DNA from: Anaerophaga thermohalophila str. Valhall
Lineage (GTDB): Bacteria > Bacteroidota > Bacteroidia > Bacteroidales > Marinilabiliaceae
Direction: 5' to 3'
DNA: 64,000 nucleotides
NCBI RefSeq assembly: GCF_000250735.1
Contig: NZ_AHZV01000350.1
Location: forward strand, 1 to 64,000
The number at the start of each line of letters is the position of its first letter. The stretch's first letter is position 1. The notes under the pieces were generated by a model. It was not told the origin of the DNA. It saw nothing but the letters and a program-made list of their open reading frames with translations, and did no database searches. The translations under genes and the position numbers were made by a program. Shown here in pieces: positions 1 through 8,444 of the stretch.

Positions 1-397
1 GAAAACTTATGAATAAAGCAGGTTAAATCTAACATCTAAAAATCTAATGATCTATTTTAAAGAAGTTTCAACCTTTTGCCTTAAACTATTGCTGTTTTAT
101 CCTGTCTTAAACTATGATTCTAGTTTTTACTTTTTTGAAATAATACAAAATCAAAAATTTGCCAACGTAAAGATTGTCTATGTTAATTGATCAGAATTTT
201 CTTAAGGGATTCGAAGAGCATCGTAAAACCGCTTACATCCCGGTTCTCCTGATTAATTGAGGCAGACTTCAGAATAATAACTTAGACTAATTTTATACTG
301 ATGAAACGAGCATGGCAAAGGTTGCCACAACAAGAACATGTATAAGTTTTTGCATGCGAGTTCCATTAGAACAACAACTTAAGTAAATTTTATACGA
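1..397. other. Non-coding leader region with duplicated start context
   Basis: No convincing gene lies here. The stretch is A/T-rich. The segment 285-310 (an AATTTTATACTG box followed by ATGAAACGA) is nearly repeated at 384-409, where the second copy carries the real start of the first adaptor gene. The first copy opens a 14-codon reading frame, 301-345, ending in TAA; it resembles a duplicated initiation region or a short leader peptide rather than a known gene. No clear TAnnTTTG promoter was found. Confidence 0.5.
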
Positions 398-1807
398 ATG
401 AAACGACTTCTTAAGCCGGTTTACTACATCCCTGTAATTATTCTCGTGGCCATTCTGCTTATATGGTCGATGGGAGACAAGGTTGTAAATGAAAATATTA
501 TGATTACCGCTCCTGTTGAGCGCGGTTCCTTTGTTTCCAAAGTTATTTCAACGGGTCAGCTACAGGCCGAAAATGCTACTTCTATTGAAGTGCCCTCCGC
601 TTTATCGGGAAGGAGACTTGGTATTTATGAAATTCAGGTTACAGATATTGTTGAAGAGGGGACGGTTGTTGATTCCGGCGATGTTGTAGCCGTTCTGGAT
701 CACAGTGCAGTGGATGAATTAATGACTGAAGCACAGGACGAACTTGAGCAGGCTATGGAAGCTTATCAGGATGCCAGGATAGATACCAATATAAACCTAA
801 GTAATCTCAGAGACGGACTGCTGGATGCCCGTGTGACTGTAGAAGAGAAGAAACTGGTAGTTGAGCAGTCGGTTTATGAATCTCCTGCAGTACAGCGTCA
901 GGCCAGGCTGGACCTTGAGCGCGCCAAACGCAGCCTGGAACAGGCCCTGAGAAATTACGAGTTGAAAAAGCAGCAGGCCGCCTACGATGTGAACAGGGCG
1001 TGGGAAGAAGTGAGAAAAAGCCGGGAAAGGATTCAGGAAATAGAGGCACTGTTTGAGGCACTGGATGTCAAAGCTCCAAAGCCCGGAATGGTTATTTACA
1101 GTTACGACAGATTTGGCAACAAAATACAGGCAGGTTCCACTGTAAGCCGATGGGCACCCACCATTGCTGAACTTCCGGACCTGTCATCCATGATTTCAAA
1201 AACTTTCATCAATGAGATTGATATTTCTAAGATTAAAGCAGGGCAAAAAGCCAAAGTCGGAATTGATGCATTCCCCGAAAAGTCGTTTGATGGAATAGTT
1301 GTTTCTGTTGCCAATATTGGTCAGGTGCTTCCCGACGGTGATTCCAAGGTGTTTGAGGTAATTATTAAACTAAACTCGACCGATTCGGATTTAAGACCTG
1401 CCATGACAACAAGCAATGAAATTATAACAGACTCATTGGCAGAGGCTTTGTATATTCCCCTGGAAGCGGTTTTTAGTAACGATACTGCCGAATTCGTCTA
1501 TAAAAGAAAAGGACATGACTGGATAAGACAAATAGTCCGTTTTGGTATTGAAAATGCAAATTTTGTGGTTGTTGAAGAGGGGCTTGAAGAAGACATGGAA
1601 GTTGCTTTGACTGAACCGGCCAATTCAGATGAGCTTCCTTTTGCAGGATATGATATTTACAAAGCCTTAAGAGATGAGGCTTTAGAAAGAGAAAAGAAAG
1701 AAAAGGAAGAACAAGATAAGGCCCGGGAACCAGGAGCTCGGGGAGAGACCCCGCCCTGGCAACGACAAGGAGGTGAACGTATGGAGGAAGGGAGGAGACC
1801 ACAATGA
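398..1807 (+). CDS. Efflux periplasmic adaptor (HlyD/MacA-like membrane fusion protein)
   Basis: Membrane fusion protein that would link an inner-membrane transporter to a TolC-type channel. An N-terminal membrane anchor (residues about 8-25) is followed by a split biotinyl-lipoyl domain, a long charged coiled-coil hairpin (about 105-220) and a beta-barrel domain containing the adaptor-like stretch DISKIKAGQKAKVGIDAFPE. The last 45 residues are an unusual highly charged Glu/Lys/Arg/Gln tail. Its stop overlaps the start of the permease gene (ATGA), so the two are translationally coupled. It shares its layout and several phrases, such as VEQSVYES and AGSTVSRW/VGSTVSRW, with the second adaptor at 4816-6033, so the two are paralogues. 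The transported substrate cannot be told from sequence. Confidence 0.88.
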   Translation: MKRLLKPVYYIPVIILVAILLIWSMGDKVVNENIMITAPVERGSFVSKVISTGQLQAENATSIEVPSALSGRRLGIYEIQVTDIVEEGTVVDSGDVVAVLDHSAVDELMTEAQDELEQAMEAYQDARIDTNINLSNLRDGLLDARVTVEEKKLVVEQSVYESPAVQRQARLDLERAKRSLEQALRNYELKKQQAAYDVNRAWEEVRKSRERIQEIEALFEALDVKAPKPGMVIYSYDRFGNKIQAGSTVSRWAPTIAELPDLSSMISKTFINEIDISKIKAGQKAKVGIDAFPEKSFDGIVVSVANIGQVLPDGDSKVFEVIIKLNSTDSDLRPAMTTSNEIITDSLAEALYIPLEAVFSNDTAEFVYKRKGHDWIRQIVRFGIENANFVVVEEGLEEDMEVALTEPANSDELPFAGYDIYKALRDEALEREKKEKEEQDKAREPGARGETPPWQRQGGERMEEGRRPQ

Positions 1808-3150
1808 GAAGAATTAAATACCTGATATCGAGATATTATCACGATGTACTCATAGCTGTGGAGGCTATTTTGGCCAACAAGCTGAAATCGTTCCTCACAG
1901 CGCTGGGTATTATGTTTGGTGTTGCCGCCGTAATAAGTATGCTCGCTATAGGACGAGGCGCACAGCAGGAAGTCCTGGAGCAAATAAAACTGGTAGGCGT
2001 TAATAATATTATTGTAACACCTACCGAGATGGCTATTGATGGAGGTAATGGCAGCGGAAGCGGGGAAAGTACCAAGCGGTTTTCTCCGGGATTGACCCTT
2101 CTGGATGCCCGCTCGATTAGGGAAACAATTCCCTCGGTTGCCAAAGTTAGTCCTGTTGTATCACTGAATTATCATGCCATTCTTGGTGCCAGGAGTTATC
2201 CTGTGGTACTTGAAGGCGTTTCACCGGAGTATTTTGAGCTTCTGAATATCAATCTTGTTTCAGGAAATATATTCAGCGAACAGCAAGCCGAGGCAGGAAA
2301 ACCAGTGGCAGTTATCGGCGATAATATCAGGAATCGGTTTTTTAACACTGAGGACCCTATTGGGAAATATATAAAATGTGGCGAAACATGGGTAAAGGTT
2401 GTTGGTGTTATCGAAAGACGGGATTTTACTGCATCTGCATCCGACGAACTGGGTATCAGCAGTACGGATAACAAGATTATTGTTCCTGTGAAAACCATGT
2501 TACTCCGGTTTAAAGACCGCGCCCGCATAAATCCCGAAGTTCTTGAGCAGGTTTCACGTGGCGGTGGAAATGGAGAAGAGAATAATAACACTGATCAACC
2601 AAAGGATCAGCTGGATAAAATAATAGTACAGGTTGACGAAACGGAGTTTTTAAGCTCAACTGCCAACATCATTAAGAGAATGTTGCTACGCAGGCATTCC
2701 CGAATATATGATTTTGAAGTGACAGTTCCCGAACTTTTGCTTAAGCAACAGCAAAAGACCAATGATATATTTAATATCGTTCTGGGGGCTATTGCAAGTA
2801 TTTCGCTTATTGTGGGTGGAATCGGTATTATGAATATTATGCTTGCGTCGGTTTGGGAACGTATTCGTGAGATAGGAACACGTCAGGCAATAGGAGCTTC
2901 CCGCAAAGATATCATTGTCCAGTTTCTTTCCGAATCAACCCTGATAAGTGTTAGCGGAGGTATGATAGGAATTGTACTGGGTGTTGTGATGGCTCACCTT
3001 ATTCATGTAATGGCCGGTATAGAAACGATTGTTACTTTATTTTCGGTCGTTGTGGCCTTTGGTGTTTCGGCTACTGTAGGCATTGTTTTTGGGTATCTTC
3101 CCGCAAAAAGAGCTGCCGAACAGGATCCCGTGGAATCCCTCAGAGCATGA
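1804..3150 (+). CDS. MacB-like ABC transporter permease (FtsX family)
   Basis: Inner-membrane permease of the MacB/FtsX type. The N-terminus has the usual KLKSFLTALGIMFGVAAVIS transmembrane entry, then a large periplasmic MacB_PCD domain (about residues 50-300), then three C-terminal helices with the family phrase GGIGIMNIMLASVWERIREI and the coupling-loop residues GTRQAIGAS. It lacks the ATPase domain that true MacB carries at its N-terminus, and no separate ATP-binding gene is in this operon, so the ATPase must be encoded elsewhere, perhaps upstream of the window. It overlaps the adaptor gene by 4 bases and precedes the TolC-like gene by 52 bases. Length, 448 residues, is slightly longer than typical stand-alone permeases because of a Gly/Asn-rich insertion near residue 260. 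Confidence 0.88.
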   Translation: MRRIKYLISRYYHDVLIAVEAILANKLKSFLTALGIMFGVAAVISMLAIGRGAQQEVLEQIKLVGVNNIIVTPTEMAIDGGNGSGSGESTKRFSPGLTLLDARSIRETIPSVAKVSPVVSLNYHAILGARSYPVVLEGVSPEYFELLNINLVSGNIFSEQQAEAGKPVAVIGDNIRNRFFNTEDPIGKYIKCGETWVKVVGVIERRDFTASASDELGISSTDNKIIVPVKTMLLRFKDRARINPEVLEQVSRGGGNGEENNNTDQPKDQLDKIIVQVDETEFLSSTANIIKRMLLRRHSRIYDFEVTVPELLLKQQQKTNDIFNIVLGAIASISLIVGGIGIMNIMLASVWERIREIGTRQAIGASRKDIIVQFLSESTLISVSGGMIGIVLGVVMAHLIHVMAGIETIVTLFSVVVAFGVSATVGIVFGYLPAKRAAEQDPVESLRA

Positions 3151-3202
3151 TGCTGTTTAAAAATTGGATTCAGACAAATTTAAATCTTAGAAAATATTAC
3201 CA

Positions 3203-4732
3203 ATGATGACGACCAGATTGCTATTGATGTCATTTTGTGTTTTCTGTTTTTTTGGACTGATTAAAGCTCAGGAACAGGAAAACTATTTTCTTGAAGAACC
3301 GGAAGATGCGGTACATGTGGAAATGACTCTGGAAGAGGTGATTGACCTGGCCCATGAGCAATCGCTTTACAGTTTCCGTTCCAGGAATATGTATCTGGCC
3401 CGTTATTGGGAGTTCAGAAGCTATCAAGCCGACCGTCTGCCAATCCTGAGCCTGGATGCAACCCCCGTGAATTACGATAAATCTGTCGTAAGCCGTTTTG
3501 ATGAGGAACGGGGCGAATATTTTGACCAACGGTCATATTTCACTTCGGATGCGTCTCTGTCGGTGCGCCAGAATGTCCCCTGGACAGGCGGTGTATTTGA
3601 TATTACCTCATCATTATCGCGTTCACAAAACCTGGATGACAGTGATGATACACAATACGCTAGTGTTCCGGTAAGCATTGGTTTTACCCAGCCACTTAAC
3701 GGCTATAACCGGTTTAAGTGGGAATCGCGTATTGAGCCTTTACAATTTGAAAAGGCCAAACGCGAGTATCTGCAGTCGTTGGAGTCCATTGCCATCCAGG
3801 CTACCGATTATTTTTTCGGACAGGTAACAGCCGAGATTAATTTGAAAATTGCCGAAACAAATTACTCCAATGCCGATACCTTATATAATATCGGAAAGGG
3901 CCGTTTTGAAATAGGGACGGTTACCCAGGACGAACTCCTCGACCTTGAACTCGGTTTGCTAAATGCTCAAATGGAAGTGACCAGAGCCAAAATAGACCTG
4001 CGACAGGCAAGAGCGGCTTTGAACTCTTTTTTGGCCCTTGAAGACAATGTGATAATTGATTGTGTTGTTCCGGATGAAGTGCCTGCTCTGAAAATTGAGC
4101 CCGAAAGAGCCATGGCCCTTGCTATTGAAAACAATCCGGAAATTCTTGATTACCAACAACGCTTAATGGAAGCAGAGCAGAACATTGCTCGTGCCCGCTC
4201 CGAGAGCGGACTGAGTGCCGATATAAGAGCCAATTTCGGTATCAATAAAAATTCCGACGATTTTGGCCTGGCTTATGGTAGTCCCTTTGGAGATCAGCAA
4301 CAGATCAGAGTGTCGCTCAATATTCCAATACTTGACTGGGGATTAAGGAAAGGGCAAATACAAATGGCCAGGTCTAATCGCGATGTAACCGAAGCAACAG
4401 TAAAGCAGGAAAGAGTTGATTTTGAGCAGGATTTGTTTATTCGAATCATGGAGTTCAATATGCAGGAAAAGCAGGTGGAAATTTCGGCAAAGGCTGATAC
4501 AATTGCTCAAAAAGGATATGATGTTACCAAGCAGCGGTTTTTGATAGACAAAGTTGATGTTATTAAGCTAAACTCAGCAAGAAATTCTTTGGATGCAGCA
4601 CGCAGGAATTATATTTCTTCGTTGCAGCAATACTGGAGAAGCTATTTTCAGATGAGACAGATCACCTTGTACGATTTTGTTAATGACCGGCCTTTGATGA
4701 AGGAACTGGATGAGTTGTTGCAACAGCAATGA
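3203..4732 (+). CDS. TolC family outer-membrane efflux protein
   Basis: Outer-membrane channel of a tripartite exporter. A signal peptide (about residues 1-22, ending IKAQ) precedes two internally related TolC/OEP halves rich in long amphipathic helices; features include LTLEEVIDLAHEQS-like entry (here MTLEEVIDLAHEQS), GRFEIGTVTQDELLDLELG and IPILDWGLRKGQIQMARSN, the latter being the usual conserved loop before the second coiled coil. The length of 509 residues is normal. Position between permease and second adaptor fits an operon that makes a complete envelope-spanning export line. Substrate unknown. Confidence 0.9.
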   Translation: MMTTRLLLMSFCVFCFFGLIKAQEQENYFLEEPEDAVHVEMTLEEVIDLAHEQSLYSFRSRNMYLARYWEFRSYQADRLPILSLDATPVNYDKSVVSRFDEERGEYFDQRSYFTSDASLSVRQNVPWTGGVFDITSSLSRSQNLDDSDDTQYASVPVSIGFTQPLNGYNRFKWESRIEPLQFEKAKREYLQSLESIAIQATDYFFGQVTAEINLKIAETNYSNADTLYNIGKGRFEIGTVTQDELLDLELGLLNAQMEVTRAKIDLRQARAALNSFLALEDNVIIDCVVPDEVPALKIEPERAMALAIENNPEILDYQQRLMEAEQNIARARSESGLSADIRANFGINKNSDDFGLAYGSPFGDQQQIRVSLNIPILDWGLRKGQIQMARSNRDVTEATVKQERVDFEQDLFIRIMEFNMQEKQVEISAKADTIAQKGYDVTKQRFLIDKVDVIKLNSARNSLDAARRNYISSLQQYWRSYFQMRQITLYDFVNDRPLMKELDELLQQQ

Positions 4733-4815
4733 ACATTTTCGGGCAGAGAACAACATGAAACAAATCCCGATTACTTCTTTACCAGGCCAATCACTTAGAT
4801 AAATTTAAATTTTAT

Positions 4816-6033
4816 ATGAAGCAACGTTTGTGGATATTGTTACCTCTTGTCTTGGTTATTCTTGCTTTTATCGGTTACAGACTTTTTTGGGCTGATGAGA
4901 CCGACGGAGTAGAGGTGGCAGAAGTAATTCGCGGTAAATTTGAGCAATATGTTACCTCTATTGGAGAACTTGAAGCTCATAAATCTACAGATATATTAAT
5001 CCCGGATGTTTTGACAGACCGTACTGTCAGGATTAGGGATATAACCATAAACGACCTGGTAAGGGAGGGTACCGAAGTAGAAAAAGGCGATTATGTTGCC
5101 ACTCTTGATCCCTCAGGGGTTGAAGAGCATATAAAAAGTACCAGGGAAACTCTTGATATGCTTGAAGCCAATCTTGAACAGGCCAGAATGGATAGCTCGT
5201 TAAATCTTTCGGAAGCAAGGGATGCCATTCGTCAGGCAAAAGATAATGTTCTTGACAAAGAGATCAAGGTAGAGCAATCTGTTTACGAAAGCAAAGCAGT
5301 TCAACGACAGGCACAGATTGAACTGGAAAAAGCGCAACGTAATCTGGAACAGAAAAAAAGAAATTACCGGCAGTTGAAAAGAAAAAATGAAATAAGTGTA
5401 CAACGTATTGAGGAACAATTCCGTCAGGAAGAAAATAACCTAAAAATTTTAATGCAATTAAAATCAGACCTGATCATTAGAGCGCCGGCATCGGGGATTG
5501 TGGTATATGTACGAGAATGGAACGGAGAAAAAAGGAAAGTAGGCTCCACTGTAAGTCGATGGGACCCCCGGATAGCTATTCTTCCTGATTTATCCACCAT
5601 TCTCTCGGTTACCTATGTGAAAGAAATTGATGTGACCAAAGTTTATGTGGGAATGCCCGTGAAGATAACTATTGATGCTTTCCCCGAAGAAGAATTTAAT
5701 GGAACAGTCAGGACTGTCGCTAATATAGGAAAAGAGATAGAGGGACAATTTCTTAATGGTTTTAAAGTGGAAATAGAGGTGGATCCTAAGGGGTTTGAAC
5801 TTCTGCCCGGAATGACCTCCGTCAATCGTTTTATTATCCGGGAAATGGATGATCAATTGATGGTACCGCGCGAAGCCGTTTTTGTAGAGGGGGCCGAACA
5901 GGTTGTTTACAAAAAAACGCCTTTGGGTATTGTAAAACAAGAAGTGGAGACAGGGGGCGAAAATGATGAATTCATCAGGATTGTGAAAGGATTGAACGAA
6001 GGTGATAAAGTAGTGTTAACGCCACCTGAATGA
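4816..6033 (+). CDS. Second efflux periplasmic adaptor (HlyD-like)
   Basis: A second membrane fusion protein in the same operon. A transmembrane anchor (about residues 4-24) is followed by lipoyl, coiled-coil (about 95-215) and beta-barrel domains; phrases VEQSVYESKAVQRQAQIELE and VSRWDPRIAILPDLS mirror the first adaptor, showing an old duplication. It lacks the charged C-terminal tail of its paralogue. The start is chosen at the ATG that follows the A/T-rich leader AAATTTAAATTTTAT. It is the last gene of the operon: a strong hairpin terminator lies about 70 bases downstream. Two adaptors around one permease may mean adaptor heteromers or an extra transporter partner encoded elsewhere. Confidence 0.87.
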   Translation: MKQRLWILLPLVLVILAFIGYRLFWADETDGVEVAEVIRGKFEQYVTSIGELEAHKSTDILIPDVLTDRTVRIRDITINDLVREGTEVEKGDYVATLDPSGVEEHIKSTRETLDMLEANLEQARMDSSLNLSEARDAIRQAKDNVLDKEIKVEQSVYESKAVQRQAQIELEKAQRNLEQKKRNYRQLKRKNEISVQRIEEQFRQEENNLKILMQLKSDLIIRAPASGIVVYVREWNGEKRKVGSTVSRWDPRIAILPDLSTILSVTYVKEIDVTKVYVGMPVKITIDAFPEEEFNGTVRTVANIGKEIEGQFLNGFKVEIEVDPKGFELLPGMTSVNRFIIREMDDQLMVPREAVFVEGAEQVVYKKTPLGIVKQEVETGGENDEFIRIVKGLNEGDKVVLTPPE

Positions 6034-6103
6034 TCAATAGTTCTGTAATAAGAAAGTTTTTATTACCAGAGATTCTTTTGATAAATTATTAAAATACTGA
6101 ACA

Positions 6104-6150
6104 AACCGCTATTGGCCTGTGTTTAATGCCAGTAGCGGTTTCTTGTTTTT
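6104..6150 (+). terminator. Rho-independent terminator of the efflux operon
   Basis: Arms 6104-6116 and 6128-6140 pair over 13 bases with one G-U pair and an 11-base loop, followed by TCTTGTTTTT. It lies 70 bases after the second adaptor gene and nothing is encoded nearby on the other strand. Confidence 0.85.
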
Positions 6151-6283
6151 GGATGATGGATTTGTATGCTCTTTACTTACAAGCGGTTTTGCCTGGTTGC
6201 GGCTTGTAAAACCTTCTCTGTCTTGCCCGTGTTAAATCAATATAAAAAATGAAGAAATTTTTCTGTAATTAAAATGGCTTGTT

Positions 6284-6291
6284 TATATTTG
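6284..6291 (+). promoter_or_regulatory. Candidate -7 promoter box (TATATTTG)
   Basis: Exact match to the Bacteroidota -7 consensus TAnnTTTG. No clear -33 TTTG is visible at the right distance. If active it would give malate dehydrogenase a leader of about 275 bases containing the palindromic element. Confidence 0.4.
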
Positions 6292-6358
6292 CCCCCTGAA
6301 AAAATGGACATGAAACAAGTCCCGATTATCCGGGACGATTTCTTTTCGGCTTTAATAA

Positions 6359-6504
6359 ATGAGTGCGGTCCAAAAAGCATCTTTGTTGCCAAACTCTTTG
6401 TCGTTTTAAATTTTTGCATCCTCATTAACAATGAGTTAACTCCGGTACAAAAATTTAAAACGTCTTGATTTTGACAAAAATATGTCTTTTTATACCACCC
6501 TCAT
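6359..6504. repeat. 146 bp palindromic dispersed element, copy P1
   Basis: The whole segment is an imperfect palindrome: ends ATGAGTGCGGT and ACCACCCTCAT, inner arms GTTTTAAATTTTTG (from about 6403) and CAAAAATTTAAAAC, and a GTTAACTC-containing centre. Its reverse complement is nearly identical to 26076-26220. It contains no convincing reading frame. It looks like a miniature inverted-repeat element or an extended intergenic palindrome. Confidence 0.8.
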
Positions 6505-6568
6505 AAATAAATTTTATACGAATAAGAAGTAAAAATAGTAATTTATAAATTCTCAAAAGTTTAATTTT

Positions 6569-7498
6569 ATGAAAGTAACCGTTGTTGGCGCCGGGAATGT
6601 TGGCGCGACTTGTGCCGATGTTTTGGCCTATCGTGAGATTGCCAATGAAGTGATTCTTGTTGATATCAAAGAAGGTATGGCCGAGGGAAAGGCTTTGGAT
6701 ATTTGGCAGAAAGCACCAATAAACCTGTATGATACACACACTTCAGGGGTAACCAACGATTATTCAAAGACCGCCGGTTCTGATGTTGTTGTTATCACAT
6801 CAGGTTTGCCACGTAAACCTGGAATGACAAGGGATGATCTGATCGAAACCAACGCGGGAATTGTTAAATCTGTTACCGGGCAGGTTATTAAATATTCTCC
6901 GGAGGCAATTATCGTGGTTGTGTCCAACCCACTTGATGTGATGACTTACCAGGCCCATATCACCTCAAAAATGCCACGCACAAAAGTAATGGGTATGGCC
7001 GGTATTCTTGATACTGCCAGGTATAAAGCTTTTCTTTCTGAAGAGTTAAATGTTTCCCCAAAAGATATTCAGGCTGTACTGATGGGAGGGCATGGTGATA
7101 CTATGGTACCACTCCCCAGGTATACAACCGTTGGTGGCATTCCTGTTACCGAGATGATTGAAAAGGAGAAGCTTGATGCCATTATTGAACGTACAAAATT
7201 CGGGGGTGGAGAGTTGGTTAAGTTGATGGGTACTTCTGCATGGTATGCCCCCGGATCAGCTGCTGCCCAAATGGTTGAAGCTATTGTTCGCGATCAGAAA
7301 CGCGTGTTCCCGGTATGTGTGAAACTCGAAGGCGAATACGGGATTGATGATTGTTACCTTGGAGTACCGGTGATCCTTGGCAGGGAAGGTATCGAAAAGG
7401 TTATTGAACTCGACCTTAACGAAGATGAAAAAACACTTCTTGAGAATAGCCGGCAACATGTCAAAGAAGTAATGGCTGTATTGGAAAGACTTGGCTGA
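6569..7498 (+). CDS. mdh: Malate dehydrogenase (NAD-dependent, LDH-like type)
   Basis: Oxidises L-malate to oxaloacetate in the TCA cycle, cytoplasmic. The Rossmann motif GAGNVGATCAD is at residues 7-17, the NAD-selecting Asp in VILVDIKEG, substrate-binding arginines in GLPRKPGMTRDDL, the conserved VVSNPLDVMTY, and the catalytic His175 in GGHGDTMVPLPRY. Length of 309 residues is standard for the LDH-like MDH of Bacteroidota and other bacteria. The start is the first ATG after TTTAATTT. A textbook terminator follows 46 bases after the stop, so this is a single-gene unit. Arg-Lys-Pro in the active-site loop (rather than Gln) argues for malate over lactate. Confidence 0.95.
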   Translation: MKVTVVGAGNVGATCADVLAYREIANEVILVDIKEGMAEGKALDIWQKAPINLYDTHTSGVTNDYSKTAGSDVVVITSGLPRKPGMTRDDLIETNAGIVKSVTGQVIKYSPEAIIVVVSNPLDVMTYQAHITSKMPRTKVMGMAGILDTARYKAFLSEELNVSPKDIQAVLMGGHGDTMVPLPRYTTVGGIPVTEMIEKEKLDAIIERTKFGGGELVKLMGTSAWYAPGSAAAQMVEAIVRDQKRVFPVCVKLEGEYGIDDCYLGVPVILGREGIEKVIELDLNEDEKTLLENSRQHVKEVMAVLERLG

Positions 7499-7544
7499 CA
7501 CACCGCTTTAACCTGAAGATGGTCTGTTTACCTTATTTCTTAAG

Positions 7545-7571
7545 AGGGACCCTGTGAGGGTCCCTTTTTTT
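7545..7571 (+). terminator. Rho-independent terminator after mdh
   Basis: Perfect 8-base stem AGGGACCC / GGGTCCCT with a 5-base loop followed by six or more T. Confidence 0.93.
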
Positions 7572-7623
7572 GTCCGTTTACGAACATATTTTTTCAATAA
7601 TGAACATATTTTTGACATTTCTT

Positions 7624-7631
7624 TATCTTTG
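7624..7631 (+). promoter_or_regulatory. Candidate -7 promoter box (TATCTTTG)
   Basis: Exact TAnnTTTG match, 88 bases before the start of the GIN-domain lipoprotein gene and after the mdh terminator. No clear -33 box. Confidence 0.5.
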
Positions 7632-7718
7632 TCATGAATGTAAAATATTTAAGGTTAGTGCTTTGTTGTTTTTGGCCCGGAATCTGATATATTTCAGAAA
7701 AAACTGAGGAGGATAGTT

Positions 7719-8444
7719 ATGTATCGAAAAATTTTTATTTTGACAGTTTTGCTTGTACCGTTTGGTCTTTCAGGCTGTGTATACGATGGTCAGTCTTCTT
7801 TTTCAGACGAAACGTTTGTTTCCGAAGAAAGAGCACCTGGAGAATTTAATGCGCTGGAATTAGATGGCAACTACATTGTGAGACTGGAAAATTCAGACTC
7901 GTGTATGCTTGAGATTTCCGGAAATGAAGAAATGAAAAGTCTGGTAATTACCCAGGTTGTTGACGGGGTTTTGAAAATAAATATAATAGACAGGGACAAT
8001 TGGAAGAACAATCCGCCAGTTAAGCTCACTATAAAAGCTCCCACACTTCGAAGAATTAGTGTTATGGCATCGGCAAAATTTTACAGTGAAAAACCTTTTG
8101 TATTTGAGGAATTATACATAGAAAGTGCCGGTGCTTTAAAAATGGATATGGTTTTAAAGGGAGACCGGCTTGAGGGAAAGCTTGCAGGCGCTACCGATCT
8201 GAATTTGAGAGGAGAAGTGAAAGAAGTTGATCTTAAGATACCCGGTGCAGGGAAGATTTCGGCTTTTGAATTATTTACCGAGGATATTACTCTCAATTTA
8301 TCCGGAGCCGGAAAGGCTGAAGTGTTTGCCTCCGAAAAGCTGAATGTTGACCTGTCCGGGGCCTGTACTGTCGATTACAAAGGGAAACCAGCTGAAGTGT
8401 TTACCAATATTTCAGGGTTGGGCAGAGTAAAGGAAGCAAACTAA
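7719..8444 (+). CDS. GIN-domain (DUF2807) lipoprotein
   Basis: Predicted lipoprotein: hydrophobic signal with lipobox GLSGC near residue 19. The rest matches the head GIN domain (DUF2807, putative auto-transporter adhesin head) common in Bacteroidota: an entry like FNALELDGNYIVRLENSDS followed by short right-handed beta-helix rungs marked by Gly-Ala-Gly turns (LAGATDLNL, IPGAGKISAF, LSGAGKAEVF, LSGACTVDY). Function is unknown for the family; a cell-surface or periplasmic structural role is usual inference. Preceded by GAGGAT, one of few SD-like sites here. Its stop codon overlaps the stop of the convergent permease gene. Confidence 0.85.
   Translation: MYRKIFILTVLLVPFGLSGCVYDGQSSFSDETFVSEERAPGEFNALELDGNYIVRLENSDSCMLEISGNEEMKSLVITQVVDGVLKINIIDRDNWKNNPPVKLTIKAPTLRRISVMASAKFYSEKPFVFEELYIESAGALKMDMVLKGDRLEGKLAGATDLNLRGEVKEVDLKIPGAGKISAFELFTEDITLNLSGAGKAEVFASEKLNVDLSGACTVDYKGKPAEVFTNISGLGRVKEAN

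Larger units (their letters stand above)
6034..6568. other. Intergenic region: terminator, promoter, palindromic element
   Basis: Holds, in order, the efflux-operon terminator, a candidate promoter box at 6284-6291, one copy of a 146-base palindromic element (6359-6504), and a copy of the A/T-rich box TAAATTTTATACGAAT at 6509-6524. The weak reading frame 6274-6468 is made mostly of the palindromic element and is not considered a gene. Confidence 0.7.

Noticed and set aside
6274-6468. Small reading frame of 64 codons
   Set aside because: Mostly formed by palindromic element P1 and overlaps a promoter box; no signal of coding bias or homology.
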